Below, piece after piece: positions 17,055-23,027 of a DNA stretch of 33,385 nt. Below the pieces are notes generated by a model. That model was not told where the DNA came from, did no database searches, and worked only from the letters and a program-made list of their open reading frames with translations. A program made the position numbers and the translations under genes. The DNA lies in NCBI GenBank assembly GCA_031283835.1, contig JAITBA010000081.1, positions 1 through 33,385 on the forward strand, written 5' to 3'. The DNA comes from Oscillospiraceae bacterium. Its GTDB lineage: Bacteria; Bacillota; Clostridia; Oscillospirales; Acutalibacteraceae. Within the stretch, counting starts at the first letter, position 1. Each line of letters starts with the position of its first letter.

Positions 17055-17099
17055 AGAAACATCTCCTTTGCAACTTTTATACTGTGTTTATAAGTCAAA

Positions 17100-17789
17100 T
17101 CAAATTTCGAACGCCAAATGGGTTGCAACGCGGGAGCCTTCGACGGCCAACCGCATGGTGTCGCCGCCCAAACGCAGTGCCGCCGCCGCGCGCAGCAGCA
17201 GGGCCAGCACCACCAGCATTAGCAGCCCTTTCACAATCCCCAGCCCCGCGCCCAATAATTTATCGGCCTGTTTGAGCACCGGCAAGCGCTTGATTTTCTC
17301 GATTTTGCGGCAAATTGCACGGGTGACAAACAGCAAAGCCGCAAACAGCACAAACCGCAGTGCCAGGCGGAACACCGTCACCGCAATGGGTGCTACAATC
17401 GTCTGCTCCAGCAGCGCGGCCGCGTTTTGCGCGGTGAACTGCTGCGCCGTCAACTGCTCTGTTAGCCCGGCGACCGAAAACCGTGCCACCGCCGCCAGGT
17501 TCACCAGCGCTTCGGGCAGCGCCGCGAACATTTTTTGCGCGGCCTGTGCCGCGTCGCCAACGGGCAGCGTGCCAATGTTCCGCGCAATCATGTCGCGCGC
17601 CGCGTTTTGCGCAAAGATTTCGTAGAGCGGCCGGGCCAGCAGGTCGCCCAGCGTGCTTGCCAGCGCAATGCTCACAATCCACGCGCCCAACTGCAGCGCA
17701 CAGGCAAAAAAGCCCCGTTTTGCCGCGGCAATCACCACCGCCGCAAACGCCGCCAGCAATATCCCGTCCAAAACCCAGCCTGCCATCAT
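17100..17789 (-). CDS. CvpA family membrane protein
   Basis: The 229-residue protein starts with the CvpA-type opening WVLDGILLAAFAAVVIAAAKRGFFACALQLGAWIVSIALAS. It has two N-terminal spans, a long amphipathic middle (about residues 60-145), two further spans (FRLALRFVLFAALLFVTRAI and GAGLGIVKGLLMLVVLALLLRA) and a short C-terminal tail. CvpA proteins were named for colicin V production and have since been tied to envelope homeostasis; a specific role here is unknown. ATG 17789 is chosen because GGAGG lies 7 nt upstream; a second in-frame ATG follows directly and an upstream ATG at 17822 has no spaced ribosome site. It is the first gene of the minus-strand unit with pgsA. Confidence 0.82.
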   Translation of the reverse strand: MMAGWVLDGILLAAFAAVVIAAAKRGFFACALQLGAWIVSIALASTLGDLLARPLYEIFAQNAARDMIARNIGTLPVGDAAQAAQKMFAALPEALVNLAAVARFSVAGLTEQLTAQQFTAQNAAALLEQTIVAPIAVTVFRLALRFVLFAALLFVTRAICRKIEKIKRLPVLKQADKLLGAGLGIVKGLLMLVVLALLLRAAAALRLGGDTMRLAVEGSRVATHLAFEI

Positions 17790-17825
17790 GGCGCGCCCTC
17801 CGTCTTTTGTGTACGAAAACATCTC

Positions 17826-18021
17826 CTATAATATAGTATACCACGTTTTTTCTCGAAAAGCAAGCCCTTGCTGTCGAATTCCCGCGCTGCCCTTTTTGTC
17901 CAGCCCCGCCATCGCGTCCTTGCCGTGCTTGTCGGCTTTGTCTATCTCAATTTTAGCGGAAAATCCGTTGACGTTGGGCACGGAGAGCAGCCCGATGGCG
18001 GTGCTGTCGTCTGCCCTGCTT
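17826..18021 (-). pseudogene. Possible gene relic between cvpA and the recombinase gene
   Basis: The 299-bp spacer 17823-18121 has no complete gene. On the minus strand one frame is open from about 18021 to TAG 17826-17828 and reads protein-like, with GLLSVPNVNGF, KIEIDKADKHGKD and AGLDKKGSAG. It has no start codon with a ribosome site and overlaps the cvpA promoter. It could be the 3' stub of a gene broken when the accessory block arrived, or chance. The recombinase promoter must also lie here; only a TATACT (18025-18030) without a good -35 was seen. Confidence 0.25.
17835..17863 (-). promoter_or_regulatory. Sigma-A-type promoter of cvpA-pgsA
   Basis: On the minus strand TTGCTT (17863-17858) and TATACT (17840-17835) are separated by 17 bp. 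The cvpA start lies 46 bp downstream. A TATAAT on the plus strand overlaps at 17827-17832 but lacks a -35 partner. Confidence 0.65.
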
Positions 18022-18121
18022 TTTTATACTGTTTTGCGAATAGAAACAACACTCCCCCCATCCCTGAACGCCTATACAAAAATTGCATGGGCGTATTTTT
18101 TTGAGAAAGGAATTGAAAACA

Positions 18122-18706
18122 ATGACAAAATTTGCCTATGTACGCATCTCAACGGCAGAACAGAACGAACTGAGACAGGTTATCGCCATGGAGGACCTCA
18201 AAATCCCAAAAGAAAACATCTACATGGATAAGTTGTCGGGCAAAAACACCGCGCGTCCGGGTTTGCAAAAACTTTTAGCCACCGTAAAGCAGGGCGACGT
18301 CATCTATGTTGAATCCTTCAGCCGCTTTGCCCGCAATACAAGGGATTTATTAGATCTTGTGGAACAACTCTCCGAAATGGGCGTGGGATTTGTGAGCCTG
18401 AAAGAAAAAATCGACACAGGCACACCCACGGGCAAGTTTATGCTGACCGTGTTTGCGGGCATCGCCGAACTCGAGCGGGCTTTCATTTTGCAGCGTTCAA
18501 GGGAGGGCATTGAAGCGGCAAGACGCGCGGGCAAACACCTCGGCAGACCAGTAAAAAACGCCCCCGATGACTTTGACACGCTGGTCAAAGACTGGGAGCG
18601 CAAGGTGATTCCACTGTCAAAAGTCCTCGAACAGTGCGGCAGCATCAGCGAGAGCACCTTCTACCGAAGACGCCGGGAACACCGCATTATCAAAGGAAAA
18701 AAATAA
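18122..18706 (+). CDS. Small serine recombinase (resolvase/invertase family)
   Basis: The 194-residue protein has the length of Hin/Gin invertases and Tn3-type resolvases. The catalytic domain opens with MTKFAYVRIS (nucleophile Ser10), has SRFARNTRDLL with the conserved active-site arginines near residues 66-72, GKFMLTVFAGIAELERAFI (dimer helix E region) and the arm ending GKHLGRP. A short C-terminal helix-turn-helix follows (PLSKVLEQCGSISESTFYRRRRE). Family enzymes cleave paired sites with a 2-nt stagger through 5'-phosphoserine links and resolve or invert DNA. ATG 18122 follows GAAAGGAATT. The gene ends 8 bp before a pair of 27-bp inverted repeats with invertase-like palindromes, so site-specific inversion of that segment is the likely function; resolution of a mobile element is the alternative. 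Confidence 0.93.
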   Translation: MTKFAYVRISTAEQNELRQVIAMEDLKIPKENIYMDKLSGKNTARPGLQKLLATVKQGDVIYVESFSRFARNTRDLLDLVEQLSEMGVGFVSLKEKIDTGTPTGKFMLTVFAGIAELERAFILQRSREGIEAARRAGKHLGRPVKNAPDDFDTLVKDWERKVIPLSKVLEQCGSISESTFYRRRREHRIIKGKK

Positions 18707-18713
18707 AGAAAAC

Positions 18714-18740
18714 TGTCAAAAGGCATACCTTTTGAGAGCG
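18714..18740 (+). repeat. Left inverted repeat, putative recombination site
   Basis: It contains the dyad TCAAAAGG-CATA-CCTTTTGA (18716-18735), centred on the dinucleotide AT (18725-18726). Twelve-base half-sites around AT read CTGTCAAAAGGC and, on the other strand, CTCTCAAAAGGT. From memory, Hin half-sites have the form TTATCAAAAACC, also around a 2-bp centre, so the TCAAAA core agrees. Confidence 0.75.
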
Positions 18741-18794
18741 GTCGGGGTTGAAGAAAATTATTGAAAAATTCATAGATTGTCTTCAATTTTGCTG

Positions 18795-18823
18795 TTGCAT
18801 TTTTCGATAAAATGTGTTAAAAT
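18795..18823 (+). promoter_or_regulatory. Promoter inside the invertible segment, facing the T7SS-like operon
   Basis: TTGCAT (18795-18800) and TAAAAT (18818-18823) are 17 bp apart, and TGT directly before the -10 gives an extended -10 (TGn). The expected transcript start is near 18830, about 120 nt upstream of the SPFH gene. No equally good promoter was found on the minus strand of the segment. Confidence 0.65.
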
Positions 18824-18868
18824 AGACAAGTTATTAGGGTTTTGGTTCGAAAACGCCCGAAATTTGCT

Positions 18869-18895
18869 CGCTCTCAAAAGGTATGCCTTTTGACA
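18869..18895 (-). repeat. Right inverted repeat, putative recombination site
   Basis: Exact reverse complement of 18714-18740. Its dyad spans 18874-18893, with centre AT at 18883-18884. Outside the repeat the match continues, after one mismatch, for three more bases. Transcripts from the internal promoter would cross this palindrome before reaching the start codon at 18949. Confidence 0.75.
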
Positions 18896-18948
18896 ATTTG
18901 CAGTAGACAGGTACAATCCAAATAAATGGGCTAACGGGGTGAATTTGT

Positions 18949-20121
18949 ATGGCGATAATCAACAGGATCAAATATGATGGAAATGCCGATGGTTCTTCGT
19001 GGCTGGTGCATAAGTATCCCTCAGAGAGCTTTGTTCTTGGTTCTCAATTGATTGTCAACCAAGGGCAAGAGGCGTTGTTTCTCAAAGGCGGCGCGGCTCT
19101 CGACCTGTTTTCTGCGGGTACGCACACGCTAGCAACAGGCAATCTTCCCCTGCTAAACAAATTGGTCAACCTTCCCTTTGGCGGCAAAACCCCTTTTGCC
19201 GCCGAGGTTTACTATGTCAACAAAACAGCACGTTTGGATTTGGGCTGGGGAACAAGCAATCCCATAGACTTTGAAGACCCGAAATATCATATTTTCTTAA
19301 ATGTAAGGATCAACGGTCAGTTTGGTATCACCATCAACGATACACGGCTCTTTATCTCGCGTATCATCGGCGCGGTTCCAAACGGCTCTGTTTCGAACTA
19401 CCTTGTTATCTTAAAATATTTTAACGGCGTTATTAACACGAAAGTCAAGTCAATCGTAGCAAAATTCATGCTGGAAAAGAATATCTCGTTTCTTGAAATA
19501 TCAGCGCATCTTGATGATTTATCAGGCGTGTGCCAGTCGGCTATTAGTGAAGAATTTGAGCGGTTTGGCGTTGAGATAGTAAACTTCTTTGTGGAAACCA
19601 TTAAACCGCGCGAGGAAGATCTCGAGGCGATGAAAAAGAAACGCGAGGAAGTTTCCGCAATGAAGCTCGAATTGGGTGAGCTTGGGCGTGACTTCTACGC
19701 ACAAAGACGCTCGTTTGATGTAATGGAAGAAATGGCGGGCACCCCTGGATCCGGCGAATTGGCGAATGCGGGAATCGGTCTTGGAATAGGGCTTGGCGCG
19801 GCGGGTCAAATGGGCGGTGCGTTTGCCGGAATAGCGCAAAACATCAATCTCAACCCGCAACCTCCAGCTTCGGGTGGGGCGCTTAAATGCACAAAATGCG
19901 GCGCAGGTAATCCTCCGGGTCAAAAATTCTGTGGTACATGCGGTGAAAAGATTGAGCTTGGAATTAAATGCGCAGACTGCGGTGCTGTCGTTCCGCCGGG
20001 GCAAAAATTTTGCGGAGAGTGCGGAAAACCGATAGCTAATATTAAATGTCCGGCTTGCGGCGTCGAAAATGCGCCCACTCAAAAATTCTGCGGCGGATGC
20101 GGCAATAAATTGGGAGGTTAA
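18949..20121 (+). CDS. SPFH-domain protein with three C-terminal zinc ribbons (YdjI-like)
   Basis: The 390-residue protein has an SPFH/band-7-like N-terminal domain of the virion-core/YdjI type (residues about 20-230: an INRIKYDG start, LIVNQGQEALFLKGG, then a helical part ending FFVETIKPREEDLEAMKKKREE). A glycine-rich linker follows (about 265-305). Three tandem zinc ribbons end it: CTKCG...FCGTCG (about 313-332), CADCG...FCGECG (343-361) and CPACG...FCGGCG (367-385). In B. subtilis the homologous YdjI is recruited to the membrane by partners during envelope stress. No membrane span is seen here. ATG 18949 follows GGGGTGA. It is the first gene after the putative promoter switch and is separated from the next gene by only 3 nt. 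Confidence 0.88.
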   Translation: MAIINRIKYDGNADGSSWLVHKYPSESFVLGSQLIVNQGQEALFLKGGAALDLFSAGTHTLATGNLPLLNKLVNLPFGGKTPFAAEVYYVNKTARLDLGWGTSNPIDFEDPKYHIFLNVRINGQFGITINDTRLFISRIIGAVPNGSVSNYLVILKYFNGVINTKVKSIVAKFMLEKNISFLEISAHLDDLSGVCQSAISEEFERFGVEIVNFFVETIKPREEDLEAMKKKREEVSAMKLELGELGRDFYAQRRSFDVMEEMAGTPGSGELANAGIGLGIGLGAAGQMGGAFAGIAQNINLNPQPPASGGALKCTKCGAGNPPGQKFCGTCGEKIELGIKCADCGAVVPPGQKFCGECGKPIANIKCPACGVENAPTQKFCGGCGNKLGG

Positions 20122-20124
20122 GAA

Positions 20125-20730
20125 GTGGCAACATTAAAGGTTTCTGTTTTAGAATGTCCGCAATGCGGCGCTCCCGTCAAACCGGGAAGCAAAACCTGTG
20201 ATAGATGTTACTCTGAGTACATCGTCACGTCCGTCAGTAGCTTGAAAAAGTTTGACAGCTCCGGCATCAAGAAATATCTTGACGGCTACAAAAAGAATGT
20301 GGGGCTTGGCTGCGAAAGCGCCGAACTCTACACAGCAATGGGCATATGCCATCTAACGCGAAAGGTTTACCCTCACGCAATTAATTATTTTGAAAAGGCA
20401 ATTGCCTTGCTGCCAGAGGACGGCGACACGTATTATTATGCGGCGGTCGCTTTGCTGGAGGGGAAAAAGGCGTTTCTGACGAACAGGCCGGTTATTGATA
20501 AAATCGAAACATATCTGGCGAACGCACTGGGATTGGATGATAAGCCTGAATACTATGCTCTCTATGCGTACATAAAGTACGATTACTTTTTCAGAAAATC
20601 ATTCAACACATCGCCAACATACCGTGAGCTTCTTGTCGAGGCAATCAACCACGGGTTCAACCGCTTTGAATCCGATGCCTTATACGAAACGCTTTCGGTT
20701 GCTTGTCCAGGCCCGCTTGTGGTCCGCTAA
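20125..20730 (+). CDS. Zinc-ribbon / TPR-like helical protein
   Basis: The 201-residue protein starts with a zinc ribbon (CPQCG at residues 11-15 and CDRC at 25-28). Its helical remainder resembles tetratricopeptide repeats, for example ELYTAMGICHLTRKVYPHAINYFEKAIALLPEDGDTYYYAAVALLEGKK, split here across about residues 70-115. There is no signal or membrane segment. The start is GTG 20125 with GGGAGG 8 nt upstream, almost touching the SPFH stop, so the two are translationally linked. The zinc ribbon resembles those of the SPFH protein, suggesting a shared scaffold. After the TAA the same frame stays open for 34 more codons, so the present end may be a premature stop. Specific function unknown. 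Confidence 0.8.
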   Translation: MATLKVSVLECPQCGAPVKPGSKTCDRCYSEYIVTSVSSLKKFDSSGIKKYLDGYKKNVGLGCESAELYTAMGICHLTRKVYPHAINYFEKAIALLPEDGDTYYYAAVALLEGKKAFLTNRPVIDKIETYLANALGLDDKPEYYALYAYIKYDYFFRKSFNTSPTYRELLVEAINHGFNRFESDALYETLSVACPGPLVVR

Positions 20731-21000
20731 CATTATGTTTTCCCCATCAAAAAACCCGTGCATGTTTCGTGTTCCAATGTTGGGTTTTGGGGTTACACAT
20801 CGGAGCACAACGATGTTTTGAGGGAGGAGCGTTGAATGTCTATGGAAAATATTTGGCGTGGCAGCGGATAAATTTTTCCATGAATGGGTTTCGGCATCCT
20901 ATTGTTAAAATGCCGCAAAAGGTTCGTACAAATGCCGCTCGGTAATGAACCTTAAAATCTCTTGAGCGGCAAATCAAAAATTTTTGGGAGGAATTTTTTT
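20731..21000 (+). other. Intergenic region with in-frame remnant reading
   Basis: No confident gene was found. Directly after the TAA at 20728-20730 the same frame continues HYVFPIKKPVHV...SEHNDVLREER to a TGA at 20833-20835. GGGAGGAG and an ATG follow but give only an 11-codon peptide. A GGGAGGAA ribosome site at 20986-20993 belongs to the next gene. Confidence 0.4.
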
Positions 21001-21579
21001 ATGGCACAGACATCAACCACGGAACAACAACAGCGGTTATCGCAAATAAACTCACTTAAAACGGTAGCGAATGCAGAGCAGAAAATTGTAATTAATTATT
21101 TCACACAGTCTTGCTTCGGACCGAAGGATGAGAAATTCGACCAGGTTGTGAGCTCCTTGCGTTCGCGCCTGAATACTCGCCAAATGGCACTTAACAAAAT
21201 TGGCTTGGATGAAGATCAGTTAAAAGAAATTCCAGATATCTGCTTTGAAGGTTTCCAAACTGACACATGGAATAACGGAAAAATTGAAGGTTTTAGTAAA
21301 GCGGGCGCAGATACGCGTTGGCGTTCAGGCAAGTACGCTATAACGCACTTGTTTTTCTCACCTACGCAAGTTTATATGTATAAATACGAATTTTCTCTTT
21401 ATAGCAACGACAGGAAAGAGCGTACAGAAGAGTATTTTTATAGAGACATCACAAACTTCTCTACCTCCGACGAAACCGTTAATGCATATAACCCAAACTG
21501 CATAGGCGGTGTTAAGGTGGTTCCAGTTAGTACGCAGAGGTTTGAGTTGATTGTTCCGGGCGACCGTAATGAATATTGA
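21001..21579 (+). CDS. T7SS-operon protein of unknown family, soluble paralogue, frameshifted C-terminus
   Basis: The 192-residue protein is homologous to the protein at 22192-22974: both share the pattern (S/G)xYxxTxLxF...Q(V/M)Y(M/V)Y...E(T/H)xEYFYxDITN. It lacks the two membrane spans the paralogue carries between the halves. After LIVPGD the frame runs out at TGA 21577-21579, but the -1 frame (from ATG 21569 to TAA 21629-21631) encodes MNIEQSVRAMKAKLREKKNA, matching the paralogue's end GMKAKIREKKK. Removing one A at 21568-21569 would restore a product of about 209 residues. ATG 21001 follows GGGAGGAA. The family is not recognised; its EYFY-DITN core could be a small beta-rich domain. The frameshift may be a real mutation, programmed or a sequencing error. 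Confidence 0.78.
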   Translation: MAQTSTTEQQQRLSQINSLKTVANAEQKIVINYFTQSCFGPKDEKFDQVVSSLRSRLNTRQMALNKIGLDEDQLKEIPDICFEGFQTDTWNNGKIEGFSKAGADTRWRSGKYAITHLFFSPTQVYMYKYEFSLYSNDRKERTEEYFYRDITNFSTSDETVNAYNPNCIGGVKVVPVSTQRFELIVPGDRNEY

Positions 21580-21623
21580 ACAGAGCGTACGGGCGATGAA
21601 GGCAAAACTCCGCGAGAAGAAGA

Positions 21624-22115
21624 ATGCCTAAACGGAACAGGCAGGACAGCACGACCATATGGGATATTCTTGACAATCCTGCTGTTTGTGACGAAGAAAG
21701 CAGGGAACTTATCAGACCCGTGATTAAAATTAAAACGGTTATTATTTCTGTATTCGTTTGTTTGGTGATTACGGGTCTGATTTCTTTCGCACTCTCCTGC
21801 ATTGTTTGCGCTGTTTTAAAAAGCAAACAAGTAACGACGGTGGATGTGCATAGTGTTCTATTCATTTGCTTGTTGACCTGTTACATTCTTCTGTTCTTGC
21901 TGAGCCTAAGAAGAATCATGATTTTTTTCGTTATGCTTTATCAAGCTAAGGCAAGTGACCAAACCCGTTTAAGATGTGTTTTTGTCCCCAGTTGCTCTGA
22001 GTATATGATTTTGTCTCTAAAAAAATATGGGGCTATTGTTGGTCTCATCAAGGGGATTGGAAGATTACATCGTTGCAGAAATTCATACGGCATTGGCGGC
22101 GAGGACTATCCATAA
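21624..22115 (+). CDS. Membrane protein with C-terminal YidD domain
   Basis: The 163-residue protein has a hydrophilic N-terminus (about 40 residues), two spans (about 41-70 and 77-103) and a C-terminal YidD domain: MLYQAK...RLRCVFVPSCSEYMILSLKKYGAIVGLIKGIGRLHRCR and a GGEDYP ending. Canonical YidD (70-90 residues) is an inner-membrane factor that helps YidC and Sec insert membrane proteins, with the same CRFxPTCSxY, RLxRC and GGxDxVP elements. Here the usual amphipathic start is replaced by a two-span anchor, an uncommon fusion. The start at ATG 21624 overlaps the frameshifted tail of the previous gene by 8 nt, indicating coupling in an intact ancestor; GAGAAGAAG precedes it. Its presence suggests a dedicated insertion or assembly helper for the secretion apparatus, which is inference. 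Confidence 0.82.
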   Translation: MPKRNRQDSTTIWDILDNPAVCDEESRELIRPVIKIKTVIISVFVCLVITGLISFALSCIVCAVLKSKQVTTVDVHSVLFICLLTCYILLFLLSLRRIMIFFVMLYQAKASDQTRLRCVFVPSCSEYMILSLKKYGAIVGLIKGIGRLHRCRNSYGIGGEDYP

Positions 22116-22191
22116 AACGAGGTTTTTCAATGGGTTTAGGCGTTGTCCCAAAATCAATGTCAAAAAGCAATAATTTAATGGAGGTAATATT

Positions 22192-22974
22192 ATGTTTCGT
22201 GCACTAAAAAGCAACGGCAATAAAGACTTTGCAAATAGCATAAGAGTTGGTACCGGCTTCATAGGGATGCGCGGCAGAACAAGCGAGCAAAAGAAAGTCA
22301 TCAAATACTTTAACAGCACAGGGCTTTTGGGCGCGATTTTCGGAATATCCAATGCCACGTTTGATGCGATTTTAGGTAACAAAATAAACGCTTGCAGGCA
22401 ATGGATTAACGCGCGGGCATTAAATGTGCATGGTATGGATGCTGACGAAGTCAAGGAAACTACCCCTATTCTTGTTGAAAACTATGCCTCTGAAAGCCGT
22501 TTTTTCAAAATATTCAATGACCGTACATTCCGCACCTCTGAATATCAGGTGACTTATTTGTTGTTTGGCGAAAAACAGATGTATGTGTATAGTCATACTT
22601 TCGACCTGACCAGCGAAAACACTACCGAACATACGAGAGAATATTTCTATGAGGATATAACCAACGTGGATGTCACTCAAAAGAAAATTGAATTTCCAAA
22701 TCCGCGTCCATTGCGGTATCTTTTGGGCGGAATTGGTTGTATTGTGCTCGGTGCATTGTTGGCACTTATCCCATTTATCGGCGTTCTCTTTGCCGTGTGC
22801 GGTCTTGTCGCAGGAATTATCGTAATGTTTTTCTTAGGTTATTCCCGGAGTGTAGTAGATAATTTGGTTTTGAGGCTGACCGTATCCGGCGATGAGTTTA
22901 TCTGTGCTATGAAGCCCGAAAACATGGCTGCGATACAGGGAATGAAAGCGAAAATCAGGGAAAAGAAAAAATAA
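22192..22974 (+). CDS. T7SS-operon protein of unknown family, membrane-anchored paralogue
   Basis: The 260-residue protein shares its N-terminal 160 residues with the protein at 21001 (TSEQKKVIKYF, RTSEYQVTYLLFGEKQMYVYSHTF, TREYFYEDITNVD). A membrane hairpin follows (RYLLGGIGCIVLGALLALIPFIGVLFAVCGLVAGIIVMFFLGY, two spans split by a Pro-Phe-Ile-Gly turn, residues about 178-221). The end, LRLTVSGDEFICAMKPENMAAIQGMKAKIREKKK, is the common tail of the pair. The topology puts both soluble parts on the same side, probably the cytoplasm. ATG 22192 has GGAGG at 22180-22184. It is next to the EssC gene and could stand in for a missing EssB-type membrane partner, but no sequence resemblance to EssB/YukC is visible. 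Confidence 0.8.
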   Translation: MFRALKSNGNKDFANSIRVGTGFIGMRGRTSEQKKVIKYFNSTGLLGAIFGISNATFDAILGNKINACRQWINARALNVHGMDADEVKETTPILVENYASESRFFKIFNDRTFRTSEYQVTYLLFGEKQMYVYSHTFDLTSENTTEHTREYFYEDITNVDVTQKKIEFPNPRPLRYLLGGIGCIVLGALLALIPFIGVLFAVCGLVAGIIVMFFLGYSRSVVDNLVLRLTVSGDEFICAMKPENMAAIQGMKAKIREKKK

Positions 22975-23027
22975 CAATTCTCGTTGTCGCGTGAGGCTAA
23001 AATGCAGTTAGGGGGGAGCGTTTCATC

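Larger units (their letters stand above)
18714..18895. other. Candidate invertible DNA segment (promoter switch)
   Basis: Perfect 27-bp inverted repeats occupy 18714-18740 and 18869-18895 and enclose 128 bp. The enclosed DNA contains an extended -10 promoter directed at the downstream operon and no gene. A serine recombinase gene abuts the left repeat. The arrangement is that of a phase-variation switch of the Hin type. Mirror inversion would move the promoter to the minus strand (-35 at 18809-18814, -10 at 18786-18791), facing the 3' end of the recombinase gene and leaving the operon without it. Inversion itself is inferred. Confidence 0.7.

Noticed and set aside
18714..18895. The inverted repeats as an ordinary terminator or as the ends of an insertion sequence
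   Set aside because: Neither arm is followed by a T-run, the arms are 128 bp apart, and the enclosed DNA has a promoter but no transposase. An invertase site pair explains more of the structure.
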